DNA of 64,000 nt from assembly GCF_033568475.1 (NCBI RefSeq), contig NW_027331831.1, forward strand, positions 15,066,001-15,130,000, read 5' to 3'. The notes below the pieces were generated by a model that saw only the letters and a list, made by a program, of their open reading frames with translations, did not search any database and had not been told where the DNA came from. The DNA is from Henckelia pumila. Taxonomy: Eukaryota; Streptophyta; Magnoliopsida; Lamiales; Gesneriaceae. Shown piece after piece: positions 33,877-45,854 of the stretch (position 1 is its first letter; every line of letters begins with the position of its first letter). The translations under genes were made by a program, and so were the position numbers.

Positions 33877-34980
33877 TGTGTATAATTAAGGGTGTATGAG
33901 AAGGGTATTTTTGTAAATAAGAGAATATTTTTTAACCCTAAAACCTATATTAAGTAACCAGCATCCGCACACTCGTTACTCCTGATTTCTTCTTCTTCTT
34001 TCACCCGACGGGCATCATTCCACCTTCATGTTCAAAGATTCAATTTTCAGTTTTACTCCAGTTGGGCAAGCAAATATTCGTTGAGAATAGGCTCCAAAAG
34101 CTCCATATTGTAGATGGTGTCAAAGGGCGAGCAGAAGAACCCAGTAACGTCATGTTGATAGCTTCCGATGTCACCGTCTCTACTCGCTAGGTTCTGCGTG
34201 AACAGGTGAAGAAACCACAAATACAAGAGCTCCATCGTGAAGGGGAAGATCATAAATTTACATACATTCCTCAGTTTGTTCTTTATATTTTTTCCCTAAC
34301 AATTGTTAGATTTTAGCTCTCGATTTTTTGTTTTTTCCTAACAATTATTAATTTTTAGCTCTCGGTTTATATTTGTTGGCCAAGGCATGAACGTTTGCTA
34401 ACCACTATGATAGTGGTATTATGCTTTATGAGTTTGTACATACGTATTATTTAAAATTTATCAAATACAAAAATTGGAATGATTAAAAGAGAGAGCGGAT
34501 GTAATTGGCTAATGGCAAGAAGTCAGGAACATATTGGATGAAATCTTGAGCTGGTCACGAATTAGGTTGTGCTTACTGCTTAGGATAAATTGTTTTAGAC
34601 ACTTATACTTTAGAGGATGAAAATCATTTTACTGGATACAAATTCCTTTTATAATTCATCTTATTGTTTCTTATCTCTTGTCATAGACATAATGCAACAA
34701 ATAAAATGAATTATATCTAATGAATGATACTAACAATTTTTTTTTTCATCTTATCATATTACAGGGACAATTAACGTTTGTGTATAACTCAACCCAAAAT
34801 GCAATCAATATCAGGTATCAAGATCTATCTTAGAAAAATTTTCTATTACTTGAGGTGATATTTCATAATATTAAAATTTTAAATCTTTTTTATTATTTAT
34901 AAAATTATATATATAGTGTTTTGTAATTTCTTTATGTTATAGGCGACATCAATCAATGTGAAGGATCTTCAACCCATTTT

Positions 34981-37015
34981 TTGGCTTCAACTAGTTCTTC
35001 TAGCCCACTGATGGATTCCAATATGGCTCCTAATGTTTCTGGAACTTCATCATCTAATGATGCTTCTGGAAGAGTTGAAAATCTAGATAAAGAGAAAGAA
35101 TCTCAAGATCATTTAGAGGAGGATGATCCAAATCCATTTGCACCAAAAAAAAAAGAATTATAAAATCTTGTGTATGGGAAGAGTTTAGAGAAATTGAGGT
35201 TAGTGGTCTCAAGAAAGCAGAGTGTATACATTATAAGAAACGCATGACCATTTCTAAAAGTAAGCCGACAAGTAGCTTTCGAAGGCATTTAGAAACTTGT
35301 GCAGTTAAAATAGCAAATCAAAGAAATGCACAATAAAAGACAATGTTGAGTTTTCCTCCAGCTGGTTGTGCATCGTTTCAGCCTACTTTAATTTCTGCAA
35401 AGTTTGATATGGGAAGAATGAGAGAGGCAGCTGCACATTGGATTTTAATGCATGAACATCCCTTCACTATTTTAGAAGAAGAAGGACTTAACATGATGTT
35501 AAATTTAGGGATGCCCGAGTTTAAAAAAATATCACTTTCCACCGAAAAGTTTGATTGTGTTGCTTTGCACGAACAAGAAAAAAGAAGTTAAAGAATCATA
35601 TTAACAAGGTTGAAAAGGTGAGCTTGACAACAGACATGTAGAAGTCTAAAAATCAAAAGATCGAGTACATGGTAGTGACAGGGCATTGGATCGATTCTGA
35701 ATGGAAGTTTAAAAAACGAGTCCTCAGCTTTGTACACATTCCTCCACCTTGTACAGGTCTTCAAATATCAGATGCCAACTTCAAATGTGTTAAAGATTGG
35801 GGCATTCAAAACAAGGTATTTTCTATTTCAGTTGACAATGCTTCAAACATTGATTTTGCTATTTGTTTATTGAAAGATAATTTCTCAAGGGCCAGCAAGT
35901 TGTTATGTGAAGGAAAACTTTTTCATGTTAGGTGTTGTGCACATGTTCTAAATCTCATGGTTCAAGATGAGTTGAGTCAAATTGTGGATATCACTGAGAA
36001 GATAGGGAAAGTGTAGATTATATTAATCGCTCAGATGAAAGAATTATTATTTTTCAGAGATAGTGCAACAATTGCGATTACCTAGGAAAAAATTAATTCA
36101 TGATTGTCGAACAAGGTAGAATTCGACATATGAGATGTTGAATTATGCACTTAAATTTCGTGAAGTGTTTCCAAAATTTGCTGATTGAGATCCACATTAT
36201 TATTGTTGTCTCTATTTAGATGATTGGGAAAAAGTTGAGAAGGTATGTTCACTTTTACAGTACTTTTGGACTGCAACGTGAATTATTTCTGGAAGTGATT
36301 ATCCAAAATCTAACTTGTTTCTTAAAGAAGTCCAGAAGATAAAAATGATGTTGGATCGGAATGCTGATGTTGAAGATGAATTTATACGAGCGATGGTTCG
36401 AAAAATTAAAGTCAAATTTGATAAATATTGTGGGGAGAGAAATTTATTGATGGCTGTTGGGGCTATTTTGGATCCTATACTGAAAATGTTAAAGTGTAGA
36501 ATTTTGTTTCTAAAAAATGTACTCGAATTCAAATGCCCAAGAAAAAAAATTAGAGATGTTAAGAAAGCTTTGTATGATATTTTTGATGAGTATGTGGTTG
36601 CAAACAATGTCGAGGAAGGACAAACCCCAAGTGGAAATCAAGTTGGTGGTGATGGTCAACTAGAGGAAGATTGGGATGATCGGGATGAATACATAAAGAC
36701 AAATCAGGGTTCACACCCTCAAAATTCTAAGTTGGATAATTATTTGACGAAACCTGTTGAGCCAAAGGGAAGTCGAGAGAAATTTGATTGCTTGAAATGG
36801 TGGAAAGTGAACAGGCTAACATATAAGATATTGTCCAAGATGGCTCGAGATATATTAGCAATTCCAATAACCACAGTATCTTTTGAATCAACATTTAGTG
36901 CTGTAACATGGTCATTGATTCTTATCGCTCGTCATTAGCTCCAGATACAGTACAAGTATTGATGTGTGAAGGAGATCGTTGTAGGTGCCTCCATGGAGTG
37001 AAGAAGAAGTTAAAA
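34981..37015 (+). pseudogene. hAT transposase, degenerate
   Basis: An acidic Ser-rich N-terminus (34981-35163) precedes a stop at the edge of a BED-type zinc finger (35164-35330). There one ligand is lost: the usual C-x2-C reads ECIHYKK, while FRRHLETC keeps the His/Cys pair. It continues with FDMGRMREAAAHWILMHEHP (35400), a catalytic-core segment (KVFSISVDNASN, VRCCAHVLNLMVQD; 35669-36016), and the C-terminal dimerisation domain (KWWKVNRLTYKILSKMARD, 36315-36938). After that a frame change leads to DSYRSSLAPDTVQ. At least four interruptions. Plant hAT transposases of this type are usually about 650-750 residues. Confidence 0.88.
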
Positions 37016-37776
37016 GTCAGTTTGTTGGCAAATTTAAATTCTAAGCAATTTATATTTTATTATTTAACTCATTTTTTTTTCTTTTACTGAAGGAGCCAAA
37101 GATAAAAGAAATTGAACTGCAATTGCCTTGAGTAATTAATATTGCTTCACACACTTGGATATTTGAAAGGTTTGTAACTTGTTTTAATTTTTCATTGATA
37201 TGTTTAAGTTTAACTTGGATTACTTAGTATGTTTTATTTCCTTATTTATTAATATATGCAATTTTTTTTATAGGTTTCTCATCTTCTTTCAAGTTCGAAG
37301 GCATATGCTTTTTTATGAAGATTTTCTGTATCTTTTTATTTATTTGGAGTTGGTTTATGTTGGAAAGTGTTGATAAAGTGGTTGTTTACAGTATAGTTTG
37401 TTGCATTTCAATTCATTGTAATTTTTTTGGATTTCGATTTTCATATATGTGGGCATTGTTGTGGCTGTACATTTGTTTCCAGTCTCTGGTTTGTTGGATT
37501 TTTGGTTGGATATTTTGATTTTTACTTTTGTAGGCCATTGAGCTTGAGCCATGATTATATATTAATATGAAATTTTGCATTTATTTCAGTTTCTGTTCAA
37601 ATCTAATTTTGAATTTTTCTATCTCGAGCTTGAGATCGAGCAACTCGTAGCATTCACGATCGTGCTCGAGTTTTAAATTTACTGCTCGATCGCGCTTGAG
37701 CAGACATAATTTTTGTCGAGCCGAGCTCGAGTAGTATGATACTCGAGCTCGGCTCGTTTGCACCCTTATGCATGAC

Positions 37777-38012
37777 ACTTGTCGCTGACCATACACACAC
37801 ACACGTTCGCGGCTATGTCTAGTTGAAATGTCTGGATATTGAACTTGTTCCGTTGTTAGCATTTAAACCCTTTTCTTGATCATGCATTGAGTTAATTGTT
37901 GAGGCACACATGTGTATATCATGGTTATTTTTCATTATGAAATATGCGCTCGAAACTTAATTTTTGGTTTTGTGTTGCTCGAGGACGAGCAAGGTTCAAG
38001 TATGAAGGATTT
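37777..38012 (+). other. Athila 3' end before the 3' LTR
   Basis: Carries GCTCGAGGACGAGCAAGG (about 37979-37996), a motif that usually lies just upstream of the polypurine tract in Athila/Tat elements. The tract itself is weak here (AAGTATGAAGGA). Confidence 0.6.
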
Positions 38013-39549
38013 TTATGTGGTGATATTTTCTTATGTTTAGTTGGATTAAATTGTTATGATTAGGTGAATTCGAAGTGATTAAATTGGTTTTATAGTTGTT
38101 AATCATTTTTTGCGGTTTTATATAGGTAAAAGAGAAGAAGTTGAGCAAAACAGGAGAAAAAGTGAAGAAAGAGAGAAGAAAAACAGAAGTATTGGCGCTC
38201 GAGCATGCAAATCTTACCGCTCGAGCGCGCAAAAAGAAGAATTTTTGATGCAAAACAGAATTATTCGCGCTCGAACCGTCAAATATACCTGCTCGAGCAT
38301 GCCAAAGTGAAGAGAAAAGAGAGACAGTTCAGCGCCCCTACACTGCCCAGTGACGCAGCTGCACCGCAAAGAAGAGACGTACAACACCCCTGTGCTAGGA
38401 GGAGGGCGCAACTGAGCCCTGGGAGAAAATAGACAGCGCAGCTGCGCTACCTATATGCGAAGAAAATAATGGGCAAAAAGTTCCGCGATCGAGCGGGAAC
38501 TTTTACCCGCTCGAGCGCACCCAAGATAAGGAAAATATACTTTTTAAAAGGAAAGAAAGAATGGAAGGACTCTATGTTATTTTTATGGATGAAAACTCAC
38601 AAAATTCAACAGTTAAGGATGGAGAAAGCGTGGAACACGTCTTTGGCGGCTGGGTTTCTATCCCTTGTTCTTAAATTATTTTTGTTCATCAATTTTTCTA
38701 GAGATTTCATGGACCTTCGTGGCTAATTTTTAATTCTTGGTTGAGGAAGAAGAATCCTTGAAGTTTTATTTTCCTTGTGAGATTTTGATACGTTCGTTGT
38801 TTGATTTATGGTTTGAGTATCAATAGTTGTTTGGATTTAATTATTAAGCTTGTGTGTTTGATTATTGGCTTGATCACCTAGTAATTTTTCATAAAATCTA
38901 AAGCTAAATTAGATATCAAATCCTTAATTGTTTGATATTCCTAATTTGAGAAGCAACTATGATTAATAATTTCTGCTTTTGAATTTATTAATGCGTAGGA
39001 ACATCTATTGACTAGATTAAATACAACCGCTTGTGTTTATGTTGTTTAGATTCATCAATCTCATTAGTTTGAATGCTACATTGGATTTAAACTTTAATCG
39101 CTTGTATTTTGGTTGATTCATTGGTAAGAGTTAATAATAAAACGCTTGCTTCTATTTAAATTAAAATTAAGGTGATATAGAAATTGGATTTTCAATGATG
39201 AATATTCAAATATGAATTGATTGTTTTAGAGAATCGATGATCGAATAAATAAACTTCAAGAGCGTAATCGACCGATATCAATGCTTGTTTAATTGATTGT
39301 TAGTAATTTTAAATTTTAATCTTGCATGATAGTTAATTTGAATTTTAGAATTAGTATTTCTTTGTTTTCTAAATTTTTATAAGTTAATTAAATAAACAAA
39401 AACCCCTTTTATTTACTTTTGGTATTTTTAGTCTATAGCACAATAAATTTCAATCCTCCCCGTGGGAACGATCCCTACTCTCACTACTACATAATTATTT
39501 ATTTGAATCGAGTGGATTAATTTGAGCGTGGCACGACTAAGCGCTACCA
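38013..39549 (+). repeat. 3' LTR of the Athila element (about 1537 bp)
   Basis: Homologous to 16851-17575 plus 20514-21316; shows the intact site that solo LTR a hit in the other copy. Ends GCGCTACCA. GCTCGAGC-type palindromes recur at 38195-38235, 38265-38300 and 38487-38520. The LTR-to-LTR divergence is plain by eye, so the element is far older than element A. Confidence 0.9.
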
Positions 39550-40975
39550 GGCTCTCCTACCTCAAGGCTAGAAGAACCATAAATCTCCAACTCCGATCCA
39601 GCAATATGGTCATCACCTGAAGTTCCGCCACTCTCCTCCTGCTGCTTAAAAAATGAGCCACATCTAGGATCTTTCAGTTTCTCAAAGATGACTCCATTGG
39701 ATTTGAACACATTCAAAATCATTACCAACGAAAACATCGTTAATCCATTGACCATTCGTATCATTTGCCACTACCGCCTTACCTTTATTCTTAGCTTCTT
39801 CCTCTCTGTTTTTTGTTAAGAACAACTTCATGAGATACCTCTGTATCCTCATGATCCAAAAGCAGCGGATCAAACCTGTTGAGACAAGAAACTTCACGAA
39901 CTACTGGAACTCCCTCAAAATCGCCGTTCCCCTCCAAATTAAGCTCTCTTTTATAAGCATCTACATGCTTCCATTCTAACGTCTGAACATCATTCACATT
40001 CATCTCATCCACCCTTTGCTGCTGCGATCCATGTGACCCCGCTTTCCTAACCCTTTTTCATTAAGAACTGTACCCAAATCTCCCCCTTGTCGTTTGGCTT
40101 TTGGCATTAGACGTGGCACCCTACCATTAACAAAGCATTCCTCCACACAATGCCCCACATGACATCAATCAACACAATATTTAGGAAGGTTCTCGTATAA
40201 CATACGCAGTTCAACAATTTTTTCTCCAAGACTGATATAGATTTTCTCATGCAGCGGTTTAAGGAGATCGACTTCAAGACACACTTTAGCCACTGTCAGC
40301 CGCTTCGCTCTCGAAGTCAATTCATCCATATTGAGCGGTTTCGAAATTAAGTTCGCTACTGAGTATAGATTATTCTTATCAATAGAAATATAGGAAGATC
40401 CGAAAACCTTGCCCATACTGGGACGATCGAACACTCTTTCTGATAATTGAACGTTGAAGACCACTTAAACACACGCCCTGCAGAAACCATCTTCCTTTCC
40501 CCCAAAACCTAGCCATATATTCTTCCAGTTTGAAATCGATGAACAGGTAGCCTGGTTGCAGGAACTTCACCACGTACGGTCCAAAAAACCCTACCGTGGA
40601 AAAAGCCTGCAGTGTCAGATCCCTTGAAGTCCATCCTCCAAAAAATTTACCAATCAAGGCATAGGGATGAGCCTTCTCCATGGCGCTTTCTTCCTCTGTA
40701 AAGAATATTACAGCGAGTTCTTGTACAACACTGAGTGTTTGCAGATCGGCCCTTCACCCCCTTCCAAAAAGCTTTTGCTAAGAGTACGTGGGGAAGAAGC
40801 CATGAAGACAGCATCATAAGATTTTTTTCCTGATTTCGGTGGATCTAGATCAGGCACCGTCGAACCACCGGAGATGACAGGGAGATTGCCCAAGGGAACT
40901 CTCTCGCTCATATTTTTATAAAATCACTTAATTTTTTTGACTTCAGATGTTGAAAACAGAAAATGCTATTATATA
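39550..40975 (-). mobile_element. LINE (L1-type), 5' part with ORF1
   Basis: ORF1 begins at 40911 (MSERVPLGNLPVISGG) and runs down in several frames (40681-40379, 40464-40165, 40012-39537). It has a DUF4283-like nucleic-acid-binding region (GKFFGGWTSRDLTLQAF, KVCLEVDLLKPLHEKI) and a knuckle-like LPKYCVD where a CCHC box is expected. It stops at the Athila boundary and resumes at 16845. About 60 bases of 5' leader precede the TRIM at 40976. Confidence 0.82.
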
Positions 40976-41567
40976 TGTTTCACGCCCCGGGCTCAGGCCC
41001 GCGCTTGCGCGACTGCACAATGGGCCCCCTATAGCAACTACTTCGTACTCGTCATCCCTTTACAAAAATGATTAACTTAAGTTGCTATAGAAATCTATTA
41101 TAGCACATTTTAAACTAATTTTAAACATTTCATTTTTTTTCATGTGGGACAGGGGTCTCACAATCACCTCTCCTTCAAAACGCGACGTCCTCGTCGCGAC
41201 CTGACCTTCGATCCACCAGCACCGAGAATCTAGAGGTGGCTCCTGCAGGTTTAAAATATGGCTCCCGTCATGTAGCACTTTATCCCGCAGGTTCAAAAGG
41301 TGGCTCCCATGCACGTATCACTTTGTCTCGCATAACACTTATTTCCCAAGGTTCCTGTCGGTGACCGTCTCTGAAACAATTCTGTCATGCCCCAGGCCCA
41401 GGCTCGCACTTGCGCGACTACACATTGGGCCTTTATAGCAACTACTTCGTATTCGTCCTCGCTTTACGGAAATGATTAACCTAAGTTGCTATAGAAGTCA
41501 ATTGTAGCCCATTTTTAAAACTCATTTTAAACATTTAGTTTTTTCAATGTGGGACAGTGGTCTCACA
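40976..41567. mobile_element. TRIM-like element with two 185-187 bp direct repeats
   Basis: Copies at 40976-41162 and 41383-41567 share blocks such as CTTGCGCGACT, GCAACTACTTCGTA and GTGGGACAG; the second has TG...CA ends. They flank about 220 bases without coding signal. Possible target duplication ATATA / ATATG. No standard primer-binding site was found beside either copy, so the TRIM class is tentative. Confidence 0.6.
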
Positions 41568-43006
41568 ATATGACCACTCTAAGAATGTCTAGATTCCTAA
41601 AAGAGGATGCCTTGCATCACAGAAGACGTGTATCGACCCGTCTTGAATCACCTACAAATCACATTATCAGAGTAGAACTGTGAAAACTTAATAAATACTA
41701 ATCCAACATATACAACAGGAACAATAATTGGAAATCCGAAATAACAATTATACAACTCAATCAAAGGAAAATAAATACCGTAAATAAACTTAAACTAAAC
41801 CTTTAGTAACCTTGCTTCTCGGGCCTTGGTCACCGATCGAACACTGAACTAACTACCAATCGACCTACAAATTGCCCGTTGAATTGGGTGTCCGAGATCA
41901 AAGTAGGGATGTGAGAGCTAACGCTTACTACGTAAATATAACTATACAAACCTATATGTACATGCATATGACATGAACGGGATATCTGAGTCAATAAGGA
42001 ACATCATGCTCAAACTAGGTATCATGAGTGAGTAGTACCCATCTGGGGTCAAATTAATCTGTTGGGTAGCTCACACAATCTTCAAGATCACCGTAGCATC
42101 AGTCTCCGTCATCACGGCATCTCCCGATGTCCAACCACATATTGAAATATAGGGTTGAGTGATCCTACTTGAAAAAGTTATCTCGAAGGATAACAGACTC
42201 AAGATGGTATGAAAATGTCGTATGCATAATCGTGATAATAAATACATACATCATGTGACAGATAATAATGCAGCGCATAAATATCTATACTCAGCTAGCT
42301 ATCCCAGTCTGCACTTATGTACATCTGCTCACTGGTATAGAATTACAATAGCCTAAGTCCAAGCGTACAAGTCAAGTGAATACCATATCATCGTAACTTA
42401 TCTAAAAACCTTAATTAAATCACTAGCTACTCCCAAAAGCTATTATAAGTCCAGACTTATACCTGCGTCCGTCATCAGATCGCTTCTATCGAAGGCCACA
42501 ACTCTAACACACCCCGCTACAAGCCCAGTGGCACCTCTTTAGTGCCCAAACTTCGATAAAATGGCTAGAAACACTCAAATTATATGTTAAAAAAACTCAA
42601 CACCTCAAACACACATTTATTATGAGAAATTCATGACCAATTTATATGCGAAGTTTTGATGGTTTGATTTAAGGTTCGGACGATCCGATCCTGTACTTAG
42701 GACGTTTCGAGCTCACATGCATCTCACGTGTCCACAACACTTTGACACCTCACTGAAAAACTGCGTTCGGGTCCGATCTCGCCACTTGTCAACCTCTTTT
42801 TGACACCTCACATGTGCACTTGTCTGCTGGAGTTTGGAAGCTCCGAACAGTGTTTGGACAGTTCGAGTTGTCCATGTGCTTCTAAACCAGTTCGGCTGGA
42901 TCCGAACTATCCAGGTTCCCAGAGTTCTCAAACTATTTTTGGACATCCGTATTTGATTTTTAAATTATTTTCATATATAATGATTCATTGATCATGTTTT
43001 ATCATC
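41568..43006 (-). repeat. Decayed gypsy LTR related to elements A and C (minus)
   Basis: TATACCTGCGTCCGTCATCAG at about 42461-42481 matches the complement of the R-region block in element C at 19 of 21 positions. At higher coordinates, where U3 should lie in minus sense, the exact dyad TCGGACGATCCGA occurs (42676-42688), with further variants near 42832-42866. Ends not found. A solo LTR or fragment. Confidence 0.6.
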
Positions 43007-43561
43007 TTAGAACATGTACAAGGGCCGAAGATGTTGAGCGAGGAAGCCCAACATCCTCGGCCCAATTCCTCACTCATCCGTCCAAGGGGAGAGGAACATT
43101 CGTGTGCGAGGAAATGGTGGTTCCTGCACGGAAAGATCAAGTTTTTTTTTAATTTTTTTTTAAAAATATAAAAAAAAATAAGGGTTGATATGATCTGATC
43201 GATAAAATCAACGGTCAGATCATCTCATCCATTATTTTAATTTTCAAAATTGATTTTTTATTAAATAAATTGTAAAAAAAATTTAAAAATTAATAATAAA
43301 TAATATAAAATTATGTGTGTTTTTATGTGTTTTTTTTAATTTCTGTTTATTTTTTTATAAAACATAAAATCATGTTTTGTGTCTTATGTGTCTTTTTTTA
43401 TAATTATGTTATGTTTTTAAACTTATGTGTAATTTTAAATTTTAATTAGGTGTATTTTAAATTTTTTATAATTATGTGTAATTTTATTATGTTTATAAAA
43501 AAATAGGTAAATAGAATAAAAAATAATATTTATAACATCATTACTACAACATCACCGCACA

Positions 43562-45747
43562 TGTAACATCCGTAATTTTATTGAAAATTAATGCAAGATT
43601 TTTTTTTTTTTTGGAAATAAAACCATGGTTGTTCCACACCAAAATTTTGAAACATGAATCAGGCTTGAATATAAATTTAACATTTAAAATATTGAAGAGT
43701 TTACACATCTAATGCATTAAAATACTAATTCATAAATTGACATTAATACCTCAAATACTACAATTTAAAAATCATGCACATATATAAACAAAAAAAAGAT
43801 ATAAATTAAGTCTTATAATTTTATTTCATCAACCAAAACTTCTCATAATATAAGATTTTCACAATTAAAATCCAAATAAAAATATGCACATTATTTTCTA
43901 ATTGTGCATCAAACTTAGACAAAAAAATTATTTAACATTTAAAATTTTGAAAATTTCAAGCATCAAGTGCATGAAAATACTTTCATATAAATTTTCATTA
44001 ACCAAACTGTCCAAACATGTACAAACAAAGACTCTTCTTTCAAAATAAATATTATTAAAACTTTTAACAATTTCCTCAAATAATAAATAAAATCCTCAAT
44101 CCCAAACATAACATACTTTATCCCTAAAAATGCATAAACTTAAACAATATCGCGGAAAACATTAAGGTTCGGATAAGTGCCCCTCAGCTCCAAACCACTA
44201 TCTTCGCCAGCAAACACCTCTTAGTCATCCTCACCTGCATCGAAAAATTTTAGTGAACCTAAAGGCCCAATAAGTAAATTCGAAAAATAACAAGATACAT
44301 ATACATTAACTTTAAAAGTTTCAACACAATTCACCATTAAATCTTCAACCTCAAGTCATGCAAACATCAACACATACAGAAGCACACAACCTCAACTTTT
44401 CTTTTAAACTTTATACCATCACATCAGTGCCTCAATTTAAAATACTCACACACTCCTCAACTTTTTCTCAACCTCAAACTTTTTGACATGTGGTTCAAAA
44501 ACTTTTACTTTTTCTTTTTAATGAGCGCTTGATCAAACTAATACAAGGAATCTAAGTTTGACGGGGCATCATGACCCGAAGGCCTACTACACGTCTTCTT
44601 ATTTAGTGGCACGACATCATGACCCGAAGGCCTACATCCACATATTGTCTTCTTTAATCGTAACTTCACCACAAGTCACAAAACTTCAAAATATTTTTCT
44701 CTTACTTCAACTCACCCAACACAACACAAATTATTTACACACGCAGAAAGCACACTCACAGACATACAAATCTGCACGCACACACAGAATTTTCTCCGCA
44801 CATAAAAATCTACACACGCTTAAAAACACAGACTGTACATATTAAAAACACACACTTCACACACACACACACACAAAATTACACACTGCACACAAAAACA
44901 TACACAGTACACAAAAAATACACACACTAACACACATTGTTCACGCACACATAGTACACACAAAACACACACTAACACACATTGTTCATGCACACATAGT
45001 ACACATACTAACACACACTGTTCACACACTAAAACACACACACACACACTGAAATTTTCATATAAATATTCATAATTCATCAAATCGCGTCTAGATCATT
45101 AAAAACATGTAAAAATCTTTTAGAAACTACTATGACTTCAACGATACATCAAATAAACGAATTTTACTTGCCTTTATTTGGTGTGAAGATGATTCGAGGA
45201 TGACGCCGGTGAAAAAAATATACATTGAGAGCGATAAAAAAACTTTCTTGGATCGATGTATGGAAAACCTTCCCCCTCCCTTGGGTGACCTTGCAGCCAC
45301 CTCTCTTCTCCCCTCTTTTTTTTTTTTTTTTTTTTGGAACGTGAAGTAGGTTTTGGGAGAGAAAAATTTGATCATAATTTATTTTTAAAAGTTTTTATTC
45401 AAAATTAAAAAGTGATAGACCTATAATAAAAAGTGTTAAAAGTATAAACTTAAAAGTTTTAAATAAAAAAAATTTCCCACAACTCATCTTTACTTTTATT
45501 TTACTTAAAAGTTATAAATAAAAAAAATTTCCTCCGATAGTCACCTTGAGCTCATCTCCTGCAAACATTAAAATCTTTACTTTTAAAAAAATATAAGTCG
45601 TGACATAAATCTGTTATAAGAATTTTCCTATCGTTCATAAAATAAATCAATGAAATAATTTCATTATTATACATAAATAAACTTATTAATTAATAAAATA
45701 TTTTTCATGCGGTCGACGCGGTCATTTAAAAAATTTCGGGTGTTACA
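43562..45747. repeat. Solo LTR e (2186 bp) inside the MITE
   Basis: Starts TGTAACATCCG and ends TTTCGGGTGTTACA, a gypsy-like pair of ends. Flanks GCACA (43557-43561) and GCACC (45748-45752) match in four of five bases. No coding domain. Includes a long CA-rich tract. Confidence 0.75.
44735..45055. repeat. CA-rich low-complexity tract
   Basis: ACACAC runs with interspersed CATTGTTC and CATAGTAC blocks repeated three to four times. The Cys/Val-rich frame on the minus strand (44820-45083) is a product of this repeat. Confidence 0.85.
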
Positions 45748-45854
45748 GCACCACTGTAGAAACATACAATGAAGTTATCAACGCTGACATCATAATACAA
45801 TCAAGTTATCAACTTCATCACACTAACTTCCTCACATTGTTGAACATGCTCTTA

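Larger units (their letters stand above)
33453..37768 (+). mobile_element. hAT DNA transposon (4316 bp) with 8-bp target duplication
   Basis: Terminal inverted repeats start TAGGGGTGTAAGTGAG and end GCTCGTTTGCACCCTTA. The complement of the end reads TAAGGGTGCAAACGAG. TGCATGAC flanks both sides (33445-33452, 37769-37776), the 8-bp duplication of the hAT superfamily. It contains a decayed transposase, a foldback MITE in an AT microsatellite, and subterminal GAGCTCGAG-type repeats at both ends. Not autonomous in its present form. Confidence 0.93.
16851..39549 (+). mobile_element. Athila-type Ty3/gypsy element with nested insertions
   Basis: LTRs at 16851-21316 (interrupted) and 38013-39549, a tRNA-Asp primer site, gag, PR-RT, RNase H and integrase in order on the plus strand. 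It lies in a LINE, with flanks GGCTA (16846-16850) and GGCTC (39550-39554), a near-perfect 5-bp target duplication. Without the recognised insertions it would be about 9.9 kb, in the range of Athila elements. All coding parts carry stops, and no envelope-like ORF is seen. Confidence 0.88.
43010..45851. mobile_element. Tourist-like (PIF/Harbinger) MITE, split by solo LTR e
   Basis: Ends GAACATGTACAAGG and, in complement, GAGCATGTTCAACA, with TTA on both sides (43007-43009, 45852-45854), the target typical of PIF/Harbinger. Without the inserted LTR the element is about 650 bases. Non-coding, with long AT-rich text at 43140-43540. Confidence 0.7.

Noticed and set aside
33464..33889. 141-codon frame rich in Tyr/Ile
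   Set aside because: Translation of AT microsatellite and MITE; similar on the other strand.
36908..37518. Frames after the hAT transposase
   Set aside because: Either the frame-shifted tail of the transposase or T-rich 3' sequence; no separate gene.
44820..45083. Cys/Val-rich small protein on the minus strand
   Set aside because: Translation of CA-rich low-complexity sequence.
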